Assembly: GCA_025360015.1 (NCBI GenBank)
Contig: JANYCZ010000042.1
Location: 1 to 64,000, forward strand
Length of the DNA: 64,000 nucleotides
Source: Verrucomicrobiota bacterium
GTDB lineage: Bacteria; Verrucomicrobiota; Verrucomicrobiia; Verrucomicrobiales; Verrucomicrobiaceae
Direction of reading: 5' to 3'
Position numbers and translations under genes: made by a program. Within the stretch, counting starts at the first letter, position 1, and each line of letters starts with the position of its first letter. Positions 17,439 through 25,713 of the stretch are shown piece after piece. The notes beneath the pieces are model-generated. The model had not been told where the DNA came from, ran no database searches, and worked only from the letters and a program-made list of their open reading frames with translations.

Positions 17439-17478
17439 AAACGGCACGGTGCGTCTCTTTGAGATGCCCGTGCCGTTT
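17439..17478 (+). terminator. Long hairpin after the 17068 gene
   Basis: AAACGGCACGG pairs with CCGTGCCGTTT, and an inner stem GCGTCTC/GAGATGC closes on a TTT loop, giving a nearly continuous stem. It begins 24 bases after the stop. No T-run follows, so the hairpin may need Rho or may act on both strands. Confidence 0.6.
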
Positions 17479-17637
17479 CCCGTTGGTGGTCGTCGAACTT
17501 TGCCAGACTGCCTGCTAAACGTCCTGCTGTAATTTTTTTTGCTGAGAGTCCCCGGCACGAACTTCAGGCATGATCGCCGCCCCAACTTGAGAAGTCTTGT
17601 TTTAACCTCTTCCAGCATGCTTACCTTCTCTTCAGAG

Positions 17638-17711
17638 TGGTTGCCTCACAAGGATTCGAACCTTGAATAACAGATTCAGAATCTGCTGTGTTACCATTAC
17701 ACCATGAGGCA
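17638..17711 (-). tRNA. tRNA-Gln (anticodon CTG)
   Basis: On the minus strand the sequence folds into a full cloverleaf. The acceptor stem is TGCCTCA/TGAGGCA, the D-stem is GTGT/ACAC, and the anticodon stem is GCAGA/TCTGT with loop TTCTGAA and anticodon CTG. The variable region is four bases. The T-stem is CAAGG/CCTTG with loop TTCGAAT. The discriminator is A, and the CCA end is encoded (17638-17640). Gln CAG codons are read. It lies in the spacer 17479-17950 with nothing else recognisable. Confidence 0.96.
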
Positions 17712-17950
17712 GTGAGTGGCGGGCGGAGAGAATAGAGACGACTGCGGCTCTTGCAAGTGGGACAGCAGACTTTTTCTGCCTCTGTGGGTTTGCACGGGGA
17801 TGGGCTTGGCAGAGGCTGCTGCGACAGGGGTGCAGCACGAACAATGCCCGGACGTGTTTCTCCGCTGCGTACCACGATTTTTCCACGAGCTGACATTCCC
17901 ATTGCGTAGTTCTTGGCCAATCCGCTATCTTCGCGGCCCAATCCATCCAC

Positions 17951-19378
17951 ATGAAGCCCTCGCTCTTCCCCAACCGCCGTACCTTCCTCCGCAACACCGC
18001 CGCTACCGCCGGCAGCATTTTCCTCCCCAATCTGCTGATTGGCCAGGAAGGTGCCGTCAAGAAACTCAATGTCGCCGGCATCGGTGGCGCAGGTGGCAAG
18101 GGGGCCTCTGACGTGGGCATCTCGGCCAAGGGGGCGAACATCGTGGCCATCTGCGACGTGGACCGTGAACGCCTCAAGCAGGCGCAGCAGAAGTATCCGG
18201 ACGCGAAGATGTTCGAGAGCTTCCGCGAGATGTTCGAAACGATGGGCGACAAGATCGACATGGTCACCGTGTCCACCCCGGACCACGCACACTACCCCGC
18301 AGCAATGGAAGCGATCAAGCGCGGCAAGCACGTGTGCGTGCAGAAGCCGCTGGTGAACCGCATCTGGGAGGCCAATCAGCTCCACGAAGCCGCCAAGAAA
18401 AAGGGCGTGAAGACCAACATGGGCAACCAGGGCCACACCGGCAAGGGCATCCGCTTCCTGAAACAGTGGGTCAGCGAAGGCATCGTGGGCAACGTCAAAG
18501 AAATTCACGTCTGGACCAACCGCCCCATCTGGCCACAGGGCGATGAGGCCAAGAAGAAGTACGTGACGGGCACGATGCCGAAGATCAAAGAGAAGAAAAA
18601 AGGTCCGGACGGCAAGGACGTCATGATCGAGACCGCTGAGGATCTCTTCAACTGGGAAAACTGGCTGGCCGCCTGCCCTTCCGTGCCCTTCACCGATGGT
18701 CTGCACCCCTTCGCCTGGCGCGGCCACCGCGAATACGGCGCAGGTGCCATGGGCGACATGGGCTGCCATTTGCTGGACGGTCCCTTCTGGGCCTGCGGCC
18801 TGGGCGAGCCCTACAAGATGGAAGCCGAGTGCCAGGAACTCACGGACGTGAGCTGGCCGAAGTCCTCCCACGTGGTCTTCTACTTCAAGACGGAGAAGTA
18901 CGGCGAGATCAAACTCCACTGGTATGAGGGCAGCCTGAAGCCTGAGCGTCCGCCTGAACTGGATGCCGAGCGCGACTGGGACAAGATCAAAGGCGGCTTC
19001 CTCCTCCGTGGCGATGCCGGTGTGATCCTCAACACCGACGACTACTGCGGCAGCCCACGCCTCATCCCGAACGCCAAGATGTCCGAATTCCTCGGTGGCA
19101 AGCCCCCTGAATTGAAGCTCGAAGCTGCGCTCGCCGAAGGCGAACCACAGCTCGAACTCATCCGCGCCATCGAGCAGGACAAGATCTGCGGCAGCAATTT
19201 CGACTACTCCGTGCCGCTGACGAAGTTCTGTCTCCTCGGCAATCTCGCCATCGCCAACCCAGGCAAGGTCATCAACTGGGACGCCTCCAAGCAGGAGTCC
19301 GACAACGCGGAAGCCAACAAGCTCATCACCCGCGCGGCCTACCGCCAGGGCTGGGATTACAGCGCGGCGAAGATCTAA
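17951..19378 (+). CDS. Tat-exported Gfo/Idh/MocA family oxidoreductase
   Basis: The 475-residue product opens with a twin-arginine signal (NRRTFLRNTAATAGSIFLP). The NAD(P)-binding Rossmann domain follows: VAGIGGAGGKG near 38-48, then the acidic end of the second strand at ICDVDRERL. The usual EKP motif appears as VQKPLV. The C-terminal half carries the alpha/beta substrate domain with WENWLAACPSVPFTDGLHPFAWRGHREYGAGAMGDMGCHLLD. This set is typical of verrucomicrobial and planctomycete exported oxidoreductases acting on sugars or inositols; the substrate is unknown. A terminator hairpin lies 33 bases beyond the stop. Confidence 0.92.
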   Translation: MKPSLFPNRRTFLRNTAATAGSIFLPNLLIGQEGAVKKLNVAGIGGAGGKGASDVGISAKGANIVAICDVDRERLKQAQQKYPDAKMFESFREMFETMGDKIDMVTVSTPDHAHYPAAMEAIKRGKHVCVQKPLVNRIWEANQLHEAAKKKGVKTNMGNQGHTGKGIRFLKQWVSEGIVGNVKEIHVWTNRPIWPQGDEAKKKYVTGTMPKIKEKKKGPDGKDVMIETAEDLFNWENWLAACPSVPFTDGLHPFAWRGHREYGAGAMGDMGCHLLDGPFWACGLGEPYKMEAECQELTDVSWPKSSHVVFYFKTEKYGEIKLHWYEGSLKPERPPELDAERDWDKIKGGFLLRGDAGVILNTDDYCGSPRLIPNAKMSEFLGGKPPELKLEAALAEGEPQLELIRAIEQDKICGSNFDYSVPLTKFCLLGNLAIANPGKVINWDASKQESDNAEANKLITRAAYRQGWDYSAAKI

Positions 19379-19411
19379 ATCAGTTTCGCTTTAGCGAATC
19401 GTATCCATCCA

Positions 19412-19443
19412 AATCGCCCGGCAGAGTATTCTGTCGGGCGATT
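19412..19443. terminator. Bidirectional terminator between convergent genes
   Basis: AATCGCCCGGCAGA and TCTGTCGGGCGATT form a 14-bp stem with one G-T pair around a short loop. It sits between the stops of two convergent genes (19378 and 19450), so it can serve both. Confidence 0.7.
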
Positions 19444-19449
19444 CGTTTG

Positions 19450-20025
19450 TTACTTCGCGGACATGTCGTTGAGCAGTCCTTTGACCACATCCACCGCTTC
19501 GCCCATGCTCTTCTTGAGTTCGACGAGCCCGGGCCCCAAAATCCAGGAGGCATAGGAAATGCCCATCCACCAGGCAAGCGCGTTGACGATGATCATGATT
19601 GTCACCAGCACCTCCACCCAGCGGCCCCAGACCACGAGGTAGCCGTTCGCATCCTTCTTCTGGCGGAAAATATGGTCTGAATACAAGGCCACCGCCGCCC
19701 ACCACAACAGCGGCGGGAGAAAGAAAAAGCCCATGATCATGCGCCGCAGCACCACGCCCCCGCGTTGTTTGTGGGGGACGCGGTTGTAGTCACGGTAGCG
19801 CGCCACGCGACGGCGGGTGGGAAGGACGGTGAGGCCGTCGGCGACGACCTGCCCCTCGGCATGCAGTTCCAGGAGGGTGGAGACGGGACGCCACTGCTCC
19901 TCGTCATCGCGCTTTACGAGGTCACTGTCGCGGATGGAACCGTAGGCGAGAAAATTGCGCAGATCGTCCTTTGAACACGGGCCGAGTGTCTTCTGGCCCT
20001 TGGCGATGTAGTAGGCGGCATGCAC
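19450..20025 (-). CDS. GYF_2 domain membrane protein
   Basis: The 191-residue product has an N-terminal GYF_2-type domain (about 1-60) starting HAAYYIAKGQKTLGPCSKDDLRNFLAYGSI and including the DLVKRDDEEQWRPVS block. Two hydrophobic segments follow at about 96-115 (FFFLPPLLWWAAVAL) and 135-160 (VLVTIMIIVNALAWWMGI). Family members place the GYF_2 domain in the cytosol beside membrane helices, probably to bind proline-rich partners; no function is known. The ATG at 20025 begins the family-typical start. The gene is divergent from the ceramidase-like gene, so 20026-20146 carries both promoters. Confidence 0.82.
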   Translation of the reverse strand: MHAAYYIAKGQKTLGPCSKDDLRNFLAYGSIRDSDLVKRDDEEQWRPVSTLLELHAEGQVVADGLTVLPTRRRVARYRDYNRVPHKQRGGVVLRRMIMGFFFLPPLLWWAAVALYSDHIFRQKKDANGYLVVWGRWVEVLVTIMIIVNALAWWMGISYASWILGPGLVELKKSMGEAVDVVKGLLNDMSAK

Positions 20026-20146
20026 GAATAGTAGGAATCGAACGGGTCTAATCTAGTTCGGAGCACAGGTATTATGCATTATCCGCACCAAGATGTATTG
20101 TAAGTTTTTTATCATCGAATGGTCCCGGCCAGTGCGTACTCAACCC

Positions 20147-21670
20147 ATGCCCCTTCGCTTTCTTATCCTCCTTGCCAGCCTGTCCACCCTGCCGCTGCAA
20201 GCTCTGCCCCCTGCCCCCACCAGCAGCATCAAAGCGGGATTCGCGGAGCGGGACATCACGCCGGACATCGGCATGGAGCAGCCGGGCGGGTACGGCAAAA
20301 GCTTCCACCGGACCTTTCACGACGCCTGCAAGGTGCGAGTGGCGTTGTTTGATGATGGAAAAAAGACCGCCGTGACGATCGGTCTCGATTCCCTCATCGT
20401 GCCGCGGCAGGTCGTGCTGGATGCTCGGGCACAGATTGAAAAAGCCACCGGTATAACCGGAGATGCTGTGCTGATCTGCGCCTCGCATTCGCACAGTTCC
20501 GGCCCCGTCGGCATGGTGATGCCGGGCGAGTATGACACGGCCTCTGATCTGGTAAAAAAGCTCGCCTATGAGGACTCCTCCTGCGCCGACCCCGGCTACC
20601 TGCTGCGGCTGACGCATGAGATTGTGGCCGGAGTCGTGGCGGCAAATCAAAGCAAAGTTCCGGTGCAACTGGGCTGTGGTTTTGGCCATGAGGACAAGGT
20701 GGCCTTCAACCGCCGTCTGCACATGAAGAACGGCCAGAGCTGGAGCCACCCGCGCGCTGGCAATCCTGACATCATTGATTACGCAGGGCCCATTGATCCG
20801 CAGGTTGGCGTCATCGGTGCATGGGACATGCAGGGGCAGCTTGTGGGCGTGGTGGTGAACTACGCCTGCCATGCCACGGCAGGCCCGGGGGGCATTTCGG
20901 CGAACTGGATTCACTACCTCGAAAAAACCATCCAAGGCGGCATGGACACGCATGCACCGGTGGTCTTCATGCAGGGGGCCTGCGGCGACATCACGCAGGT
21001 GGACAACCTCAGCCCGTATCAAACCCCGAAACCCGAGGAATGGAGCAAGCTGGTGGGCGGCCGCATCGGGGCCGAGGCCGTCCGCGTTTTGCTGTCCATG
21101 CCCCGGTTCACCGCAGCGCCTGTCGAAACACGGCAGGAAGTCTTGAAGATCAAACGCCGCCCACCTTCGGCGCAGCATGTGCAACGGAGTCTCGAAATCG
21201 CCCGCAAGACCAAAGCGCCGGGAGATCCCACCGACTTTGTGTTTGCGAAGGAAATCCTGATGCTGGATCACCTCAACAAGATGACTCCGGTGGTCGATTG
21301 CGAGGTGCAGTGCATCAAAGTCGGCCCCGTATGTTTCGTTTCCGATCCCGCTGAATACTTCGTTCAATACGGCCTCGACATCAAAAAAGGCAGCCCGCAT
21401 GCCTACACCTTCCCCTGTGAACTTTCCAACGGCATCGTCGGCTACGTGCCCACGGAGGAGGCCTTCGGCCCGCATGGCGGTGGTTACGAAACCCGCCTCA
21501 CCGCCTACTCAAATCTCGAAATCACCGCTGGAACACAGATGGCGAAAAAAGGCATCGAACTCGCCAACCAAATGGCAGCAGAACCCAAGCCCGAGCCGCC
21601 CAAAGCCCTGCCTTTCGGCCCAGCAGGCAAACCCTGGACCTACGGCAACGTGCCTCCGGAGCTCGAGTGA
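20147..21670 (+). CDS. Secreted neutral ceramidase-like hydrolase
   Basis: The product has 507 residues from the ATG at 20147, which starts a good signal peptide (MPLRFLILLASLSTLPLQA). The mature part matches the N-terminal domain of neutral/alkaline non-lysosomal ceramidases: AGFAERDITPDIGMEQPGGYG, the zinc-binding block CASHSHSSGP, NYACHATAGPGG and the conserved MQGACGDITQVDN. These enzymes cleave N-acyl sphingosine, but most verrucomicrobial and planctomycete relatives are uncharacterised and may act on other amides or esters. A longer frame from 20093 would put 18 residues before the signal peptide and is less likely. There is no obvious operon partner. Confidence 0.85.
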   Translation: MPLRFLILLASLSTLPLQALPPAPTSSIKAGFAERDITPDIGMEQPGGYGKSFHRTFHDACKVRVALFDDGKKTAVTIGLDSLIVPRQVVLDARAQIEKATGITGDAVLICASHSHSSGPVGMVMPGEYDTASDLVKKLAYEDSSCADPGYLLRLTHEIVAGVVAANQSKVPVQLGCGFGHEDKVAFNRRLHMKNGQSWSHPRAGNPDIIDYAGPIDPQVGVIGAWDMQGQLVGVVVNYACHATAGPGGISANWIHYLEKTIQGGMDTHAPVVFMQGACGDITQVDNLSPYQTPKPEEWSKLVGGRIGAEAVRVLLSMPRFTAAPVETRQEVLKIKRRPPSAQHVQRSLEIARKTKAPGDPTDFVFAKEILMLDHLNKMTPVVDCEVQCIKVGPVCFVSDPAEYFVQYGLDIKKGSPHAYTFPCELSNGIVGYVPTEEAFGPHGGGYETRLTAYSNLEITAGTQMAKKGIELANQMAAEPKPEPPKALPFGPAGKPWTYGNVPPELE

Positions 21671-21865
21671 TGCTGGCGCTTCGCAGTCCAGAGAGCACGT
21701 ATTGTAGTAGCGGTTTTAACCGGTTTCTGGACGCGCCATCCAGAACAAGACATGCGCCTTAGCTGGCGAAGTGAGATGAGCATTTCGTTCCTGCGTTCGC
21801 CATCTCACCTCGATCCAACTTTAAACTTTGAACGTTAAACTTGTCACTTCATAGTCCGCCACTCC

Positions 21866-22498
21866 ATGACAACCGCTGAACTTCTCACCGCCCTGAACTG
21901 GCGCTATGCCACCAAGGTCTTCGACTCGACGAAGAAGATCCCTGAAGACACCTGGGCGGCGCTGGAGGAGTCTCTCATTCTCACGCCTTCGAGCTATGGT
22001 CTGCAGCCATGGAAGTTTCTCATCATTCAGGACAAGGAACTTCGCGAGGAGTTGATCGGGCATTCATGGCGTCAGCGCCAGGTGGTGGACTGCTCGCATC
22101 TGGTCGTGATGGCCACGCGGCGCACGATGTCCGAGGTCGAGATCGACGCCAACCTGATGCGCATCGCCGAAGTGCGCGGTGGCACGCCGGATGCGCTGGC
22201 CGGCTTTCGCAACATGCTTACGGGCACGCTGCAGCAGGGATACATGACTCCCGAGTGGGCGAAGATGCAGGCCTACATCGCCCTGGGTCAGTTCATGGCC
22301 GCCGCCGCATTGCTTGGCATCGACACCTGCCCGATGGAGGGTTTTGTGACCGAGAAGTATGATGAAGTACTTGGTCTCGAAGCGCAGGGTTTTACCACGG
22401 CGGTGCTCTGCCCTGCGGGGTATCGACATGCCGATGACCGCTATGCTTCACTGCCCAAGGTGCGTTTTAAAAGCAGCGATGTGATTGAGCGGCGTTGA
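21866..22498 (+). CDS. NfsB-like NAD(P)H nitroreductase
   Basis: The 210-residue product fits the FMN-dependent nitroreductase family in length and order: N-terminal LNWRYATKVFDSTKKIP with the FMN-contacting Arg, TPSSYGLQPWKFLII, and the C-terminal GIDTCPMEGF segment typical of NfsB/dihydropteridine-reductase types. It is cytosolic and should reduce nitro compounds or quinones with NAD(P)H. The 195-bp spacer before it (21671-21865) holds an inverted repeat GTGAGATG/CATCTCAC with a 22-base loop and no gene. The gene is convergent with the L,D-transpeptidase gene, 8 bases away. Confidence 0.9.
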   Translation: MTTAELLTALNWRYATKVFDSTKKIPEDTWAALEESLILTPSSYGLQPWKFLIIQDKELREELIGHSWRQRQVVDCSHLVVMATRRTMSEVEIDANLMRIAEVRGGTPDALAGFRNMLTGTLQQGYMTPEWAKMQAYIALGQFMAAAALLGIDTCPMEGFVTEKYDEVLGLEAQGFTTAVLCPAGYRHADDRYASLPKVRFKSSDVIERR

Positions 22499-22506
22499 GA
22501 TGCCCC

Positions 22507-23223
22507 TCAAGGCTGCTGCACAAGCTGAACGAGACATGGCTCTGCCGCAGAATCCAGCCACGCGAGGACCTGGCGCAGATTCGCCTCAGACATCGCGGTG
22601 CAGCCTGCGGTGGAGACATCGCTGCCCTGCCAGAGATGCATGAAGATACAGGAACCGAGGCCAGGTTCGTTGTGTGGATTGTGTGCAACGACGGCGCCCA
22701 GCTTGTAGCAGCCGACGCTGGGCATCATCGTTTCCGGCCCCGTCCAATCAGAGGCCACTTCGCGGTCATCCACGATCTGATTGTAGTGCTTTGAGCGTAC
22801 ATCATCGATGCCCCAATGATGTGAGGTACAGTGGAGGTAGGGCAGTTTGATCGAGGCTGGCCGAGGCTCGGAGCCAAAGGCCTGGGTGATGCGAAAAACG
22901 CCAGCGGGAGCGCAGCCGTCCCCCTCTTGTTTGATGCGCCAGCCAGGCGGTGCAGCCAGAGCAACCTCGCCATGGCCCCAGGCCAGGCCATTGCGGCCGA
23001 TGCGTATGGGAATGACCACACTGGCCGAGTGCCAGGCATTCGCCGGGGTGCGTTCGAGCATTCTGAGTTCGGCTGCCGATGTCTGTTGATCTGGTGCGGT
23101 CACGTAGAGCACCTGGCGGCAGTTTGACGGCAGCACGGCGGTGATCTCAGGGGGCAGCGTCACGGGGGCAGGCATGTGCGCACAGGAGACGAGCGTGAGG
23201 AACAAGACAAGAAGACGATGCAT
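22507..23223 (-). CDS. L,D-transpeptidase-like lipoprotein
   Basis: The 238-residue product begins with a lipoprotein signal (MHRLLVLFLTLVSCAH; lipobox LVSC, Cys14). The C-terminal half carries the YkuD active-site block: HLWQGSDVSTAGCTAM, with His followed by the T-A-G-C of the catalytic cysteine. The family makes 3-3 cross-links in peptidoglycan or attaches proteins to it, in the periplasm. The middle part (AWGHGEVALAAPPGWRIKQEGDGCAPAGVFRI) is also typical of the group that includes the YafK/ErfK branch. There is no operon partner, and it is read toward the nitroreductase gene. Confidence 0.87.
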   Translation of the reverse strand: MHRLLVLFLTLVSCAHMPAPVTLPPEITAVLPSNCRQVLYVTAPDQQTSAAELRMLERTPANAWHSASVVIPIRIGRNGLAWGHGEVALAAPPGWRIKQEGDGCAPAGVFRITQAFGSEPRPASIKLPYLHCTSHHWGIDDVRSKHYNQIVDDREVASDWTGPETMMPSVGCYKLGAVVAHNPHNEPGLGSCIFMHLWQGSDVSTAGCTAMSEANLRQVLAWLDSAAEPCLVQLVQQP

Positions 23224-23244
23224 GCAAAGCGGGCGGAATGAAAA

Positions 23245-23272
23245 CGCCGCAGAGTTTTACAACTCTGCGGCG
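23245..23272 (-). terminator. Intrinsic terminator of the 23300 gene
   Basis: On the minus strand CGCCGCAGAGTT and AACTCTGCGGCG form a perfect 12-bp stem, followed directly by TTTTCATT. It lies 27 bases after the stop of the sugar-isomerase-like gene. Confidence 0.88.
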
Positions 23273-23299
23273 CTGAAGATGGACCTGACAACCGCGCTA

Positions 23300-24328
23300 T
23301 TACCAGCCGTGGGCGTCGCGGACTTTGATCATCGCGGCGAGGATGTTGTTCCAGGTGTCCGGCGTTTCGAGCACGGCATTTGGGAACATGCAGCCATCCC
23401 AGCAGATGTGCTGGATGCCACGGGCAGCGGCGTCTTTGAGCCAGTAGCCGGAGGCTTTGGTGATGTCGAGCTTGCCATTCGGATCGTCAGCGCGGCAGTG
23501 CTTGCCGGTCTTGTCGTGTGCGCCGGCACCGTGGACGGTCCCGTCGTTTTGCGCGACGTGGAAGTCGATGGTCCAAGGACGCAGAGCGTCGGTCATCTTC
23601 TCGTAGGCGGCCCAGAACTCGGCGTCGCTGTAGCCTTCTTTAAGAAGCGCATGCTCAGGAGCATTATACCCGAGGGTGTAGAGGTAGGTATGGGCGAGGT
23701 CAGCCTGGAAGCCGAGTGCGTTTGGCATGCCCACGCCTTCGAGGACGTCGAGCATGTCTTTCCAGGAGTGCATGCCAGCCCAGCAGATTTCGCCTTCGGC
23801 GGCGAGGCGCTCACCACTGTCTGCGGCGATCTGCGCCGCCTTCTTGAAGGTGTCCACGATGCGCGCGGTGCCGGCCTTCGAATTCTCACGCCATTTAGAA
23901 ACACCGAACTCGGCAGAGTCGATGCGGATGACGCCGTATTTACGCACGCCGTGATTGTTGAAAATCTTGGCGATGCGGCAGGCCATCTTCACAGCGCTGA
24001 GGAATTTCTCCTGCTGCGCGTCGTCGCCCATGGCGGAATCACCGACGGTGCCGGGCCACACAGGAGCCACGAGAGAGCCCACGCTGAAGCCTTTGCTGGC
24101 GATGAGATCAGCGATCTTCTTGATCTCGTCGTCGCTGGCCTCTGGATTGGTGTGAGGCAGGAAAAGGAAGTAGTCGATGCCTTCAAACTTCTGGCCGTTC
24201 ACATTCGCTGCGGCAGTGAGATCGAGCATCTTTTCGAGACTGATCGGCGGTTCCTGGCCTTCGCCGTCGCCTTTGCCGACGAGTCCGGGCCACATTGCAT
24301 TGTGAAGTTTGGGTGAGGTATGGCTCAT
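23300..24328 (-). CDS. Xylose-isomerase-like TIM-barrel sugar isomerase/epimerase
   Basis: The 342-residue product resembles AP endonuclease family 2/sugar isomerase proteins: repeated beta-alpha units, with metal ligands suggested by the Glu in [13 protein letters not shown], the Asp in [14 protein letters not shown] and the His in [12 protein letters not shown]. It has no signal peptide, so it is cytosolic. In this phylum such genes usually go with exported Gfo/Idh/MocA oxidoreductases like the one at 17951, in sugar or inositol breakdown; that link here is inferred. The terminator at 23245 ends the unit. A 102-bp gap separates it from the DUF1501 gene on the same strand. Confidence 0.88.
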   Translation of the reverse strand: MSHTSPKLHNAMWPGLVGKGDGEGQEPPISLEKMLDLTAAANVNGQKFEGIDYFLFLPHTNPEASDDEIKKIADLIASKGFSVGSLVAPVWPGTVGDSAMGDDAQQEKFLSAVKMACRIAKIFNNHGVRKYGVIRIDSAEFGVSKWRENSKAGTARIVDTFKKAAQIAADSGERLAAEGEICWAGMHSWKDMLDVLEGVGMPNALGFQADLAHTYLYTLGYNAPEHALLKEGYSDAEFWAAYEKMTDALRPWTIDFHVAQNDGTVHGAGAHDKTGKHCRADDPNGKLDITKASGYWLKDAAARGIQHICWDGCMFPNAVLETPDTWNNILAAMIKVRDAHGW

Positions 24329-24430
24329 GGTGATTGCTTGGTTTGGGAAGCGAGTCGCGAGGTTAGCGGGAACGTTTGCGAACGCACGAACAAAGTTACG
24401 GGATTTCAGCAGGGCCTGCCAGCCGGTGGA

Positions 24431-25699
24431 CTACACCAGCCCAAGCGGCAGCCCCGGCTTGAAGTCTGGGAAAATTTTCTCCACCTCTGCGCCACGCATC
24501 CGCGCCAGCAGCACCTCGCTCAATACTTGGCGATAGTCCGTGGTGATGGCAAGGTCGGCATGTTCATCGAGCTGGTCGTTCTCCAGCCCTGGCCACTTGC
24601 CATGGCAGCGCCCACCCTTGATGCCACCACCGAGCACCCACATGAGATTGCCATGACCATGATCGGTACCGCCGCTTTCATTCGTCTTCAAGCGGCGGCC
24701 AAATTCACTCATGATGACGATGGTGGTGCGTTGCCGCTGCCCGGCAATATCTGCATAAAAGGCATGCAGTGGCTTGGCCAGATTGGCCACCAGATCATTC
24801 AGCCGGTAGTCCTGCCCAGTGTGCGTGTCCCAGTCGCCGTAATTGATGGCGGCGACTTGCAGCCCGATCTCCATCTTAGCTAGCTGCGCCACGGTCTTGA
24901 GCGAGTTGGAAAAATCATGATCAGGATAGTCCACCCCTTTCGCAGGCACATAGTCGGCAATGCCACCTTCCGAATTTTTCGGTAGCTTCGCGGTCACCTC
25001 CTCCAGCAGAGTCAGCATGCGGTTGCCACCCGCGCCGAGTTCGCCACTCTGAGCGTGCATGAGGCGCAGGGCCTTCATCTGCCGGTCGTCGCCATAGTAG
25101 CTAAAATCCTGCAAAGTCGCGATGGCCGCTGCCCTTGAACTGCCAAGCAATGAGGCGGGCATGGCCCCATCGGCGCTCAGTCCAGGCAGCAGTCCCGTGC
25201 CGGGCAGTGAATCGAGCAAGCGGGTCAGCCAGCCGCTGCCTAGGCCGAGATTTTTTTGCTCATTGATGCCGCGCTCCATCATGTCCTGCGCATCGAAGTG
25301 GCTGCGCGTGCCGTTCTTCAAGCCGCAGGCGTGGATCATGGCGAGGTCACCATGCGCATAGAGTTCCTGCAATGGCGCAGCGTCAGCGTGCAACCGCCAG
25401 TCATGCCCCGCATAACCGTTCTTGATCGCAAGGCCCGGGCGCTCGCCTTTTTCCACGATCCGCAGATCCGTCTTCCGCGCGGCTCGGTAATGTGGATCAT
25501 CCACCGGGGCGAGCACGCCAAGTCCATCGCAGCCGCCTCGCAGGAAGATCGTCACAAGGAGATCCCGGCCGTTTGCCGCCGCGCTGTCCTCTGAGAAAGC
25601 CAGTCGCTGAATGCCGCCGCCGCCGAGCGTGAGACATGAAGCACCGAAGGCGCGACGCAGCAGCGAACGACGGGTGAGAGATGAGGTGGACGTGTTCAT
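24431..25699 (-). CDS. DUF1501 protein, Tat-exported
   Basis: The 422-residue product from the ATG at 25699 starts with a twin-arginine signal (TRRSLLRRAFGASCLTLGGGG). The remainder is a DUF1501 domain of the alkaline-phosphatase/sulfatase fold class: FLRGGCDGLGVLAPVDDPHY near the N-terminus and IVIMSEFGRRLKTNESGGTDHGHGNLMWVLGG near residue 340. DUF1501 genes nearly always follow DUF1800 genes in Planctomycetes and Verrucomicrobia. The pair is thought to act in the periplasm, but no reaction is proven. The upstream DUF1800 stop lies 14 bases before this start, so they form one operon. Confidence 0.93.
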   Translation of the reverse strand: MNTSTSSLTRRSLLRRAFGASCLTLGGGGIQRLAFSEDSAAANGRDLLVTIFLRGGCDGLGVLAPVDDPHYRAARKTDLRIVEKGERPGLAIKNGYAGHDWRLHADAAPLQELYAHGDLAMIHACGLKNGTRSHFDAQDMMERGINEQKNLGLGSGWLTRLLDSLPGTGLLPGLSADGAMPASLLGSSRAAAIATLQDFSYYGDDRQMKALRLMHAQSGELGAGGNRMLTLLEEVTAKLPKNSEGGIADYVPAKGVDYPDHDFSNSLKTVAQLAKMEIGLQVAAINYGDWDTHTGQDYRLNDLVANLAKPLHAFYADIAGQRQRTTIVIMSEFGRRLKTNESGGTDHGHGNLMWVLGGGIKGGRCHGKWPGLENDQLDEHADLAITTDYRQVLSEVLLARMRGAEVEKIFPDFKPGLPLGLV

Positions 25700-25713
25700 A
25701 AAATGGGCGTGGA

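Noticed and set aside
17621-18919. 432-codon minus-strand frame over the tRNA and the Gfo/Idh gene
   Set aside because: It runs through a tRNA and opposite a well-supported gene; low-complexity His/Val/Gly-rich translation is typical of antisense frames in GC-rich DNA.
20072-21475. 467-codon minus-strand frame opposite the ceramidase-like gene
   Set aside because: Antisense shadow with no recognisable domain or ribosome site.
23141-24316. 391-codon plus-strand frame opposite the sugar isomerase gene
   Set aside because: Antisense; it also runs through the terminator hairpin at 23245.
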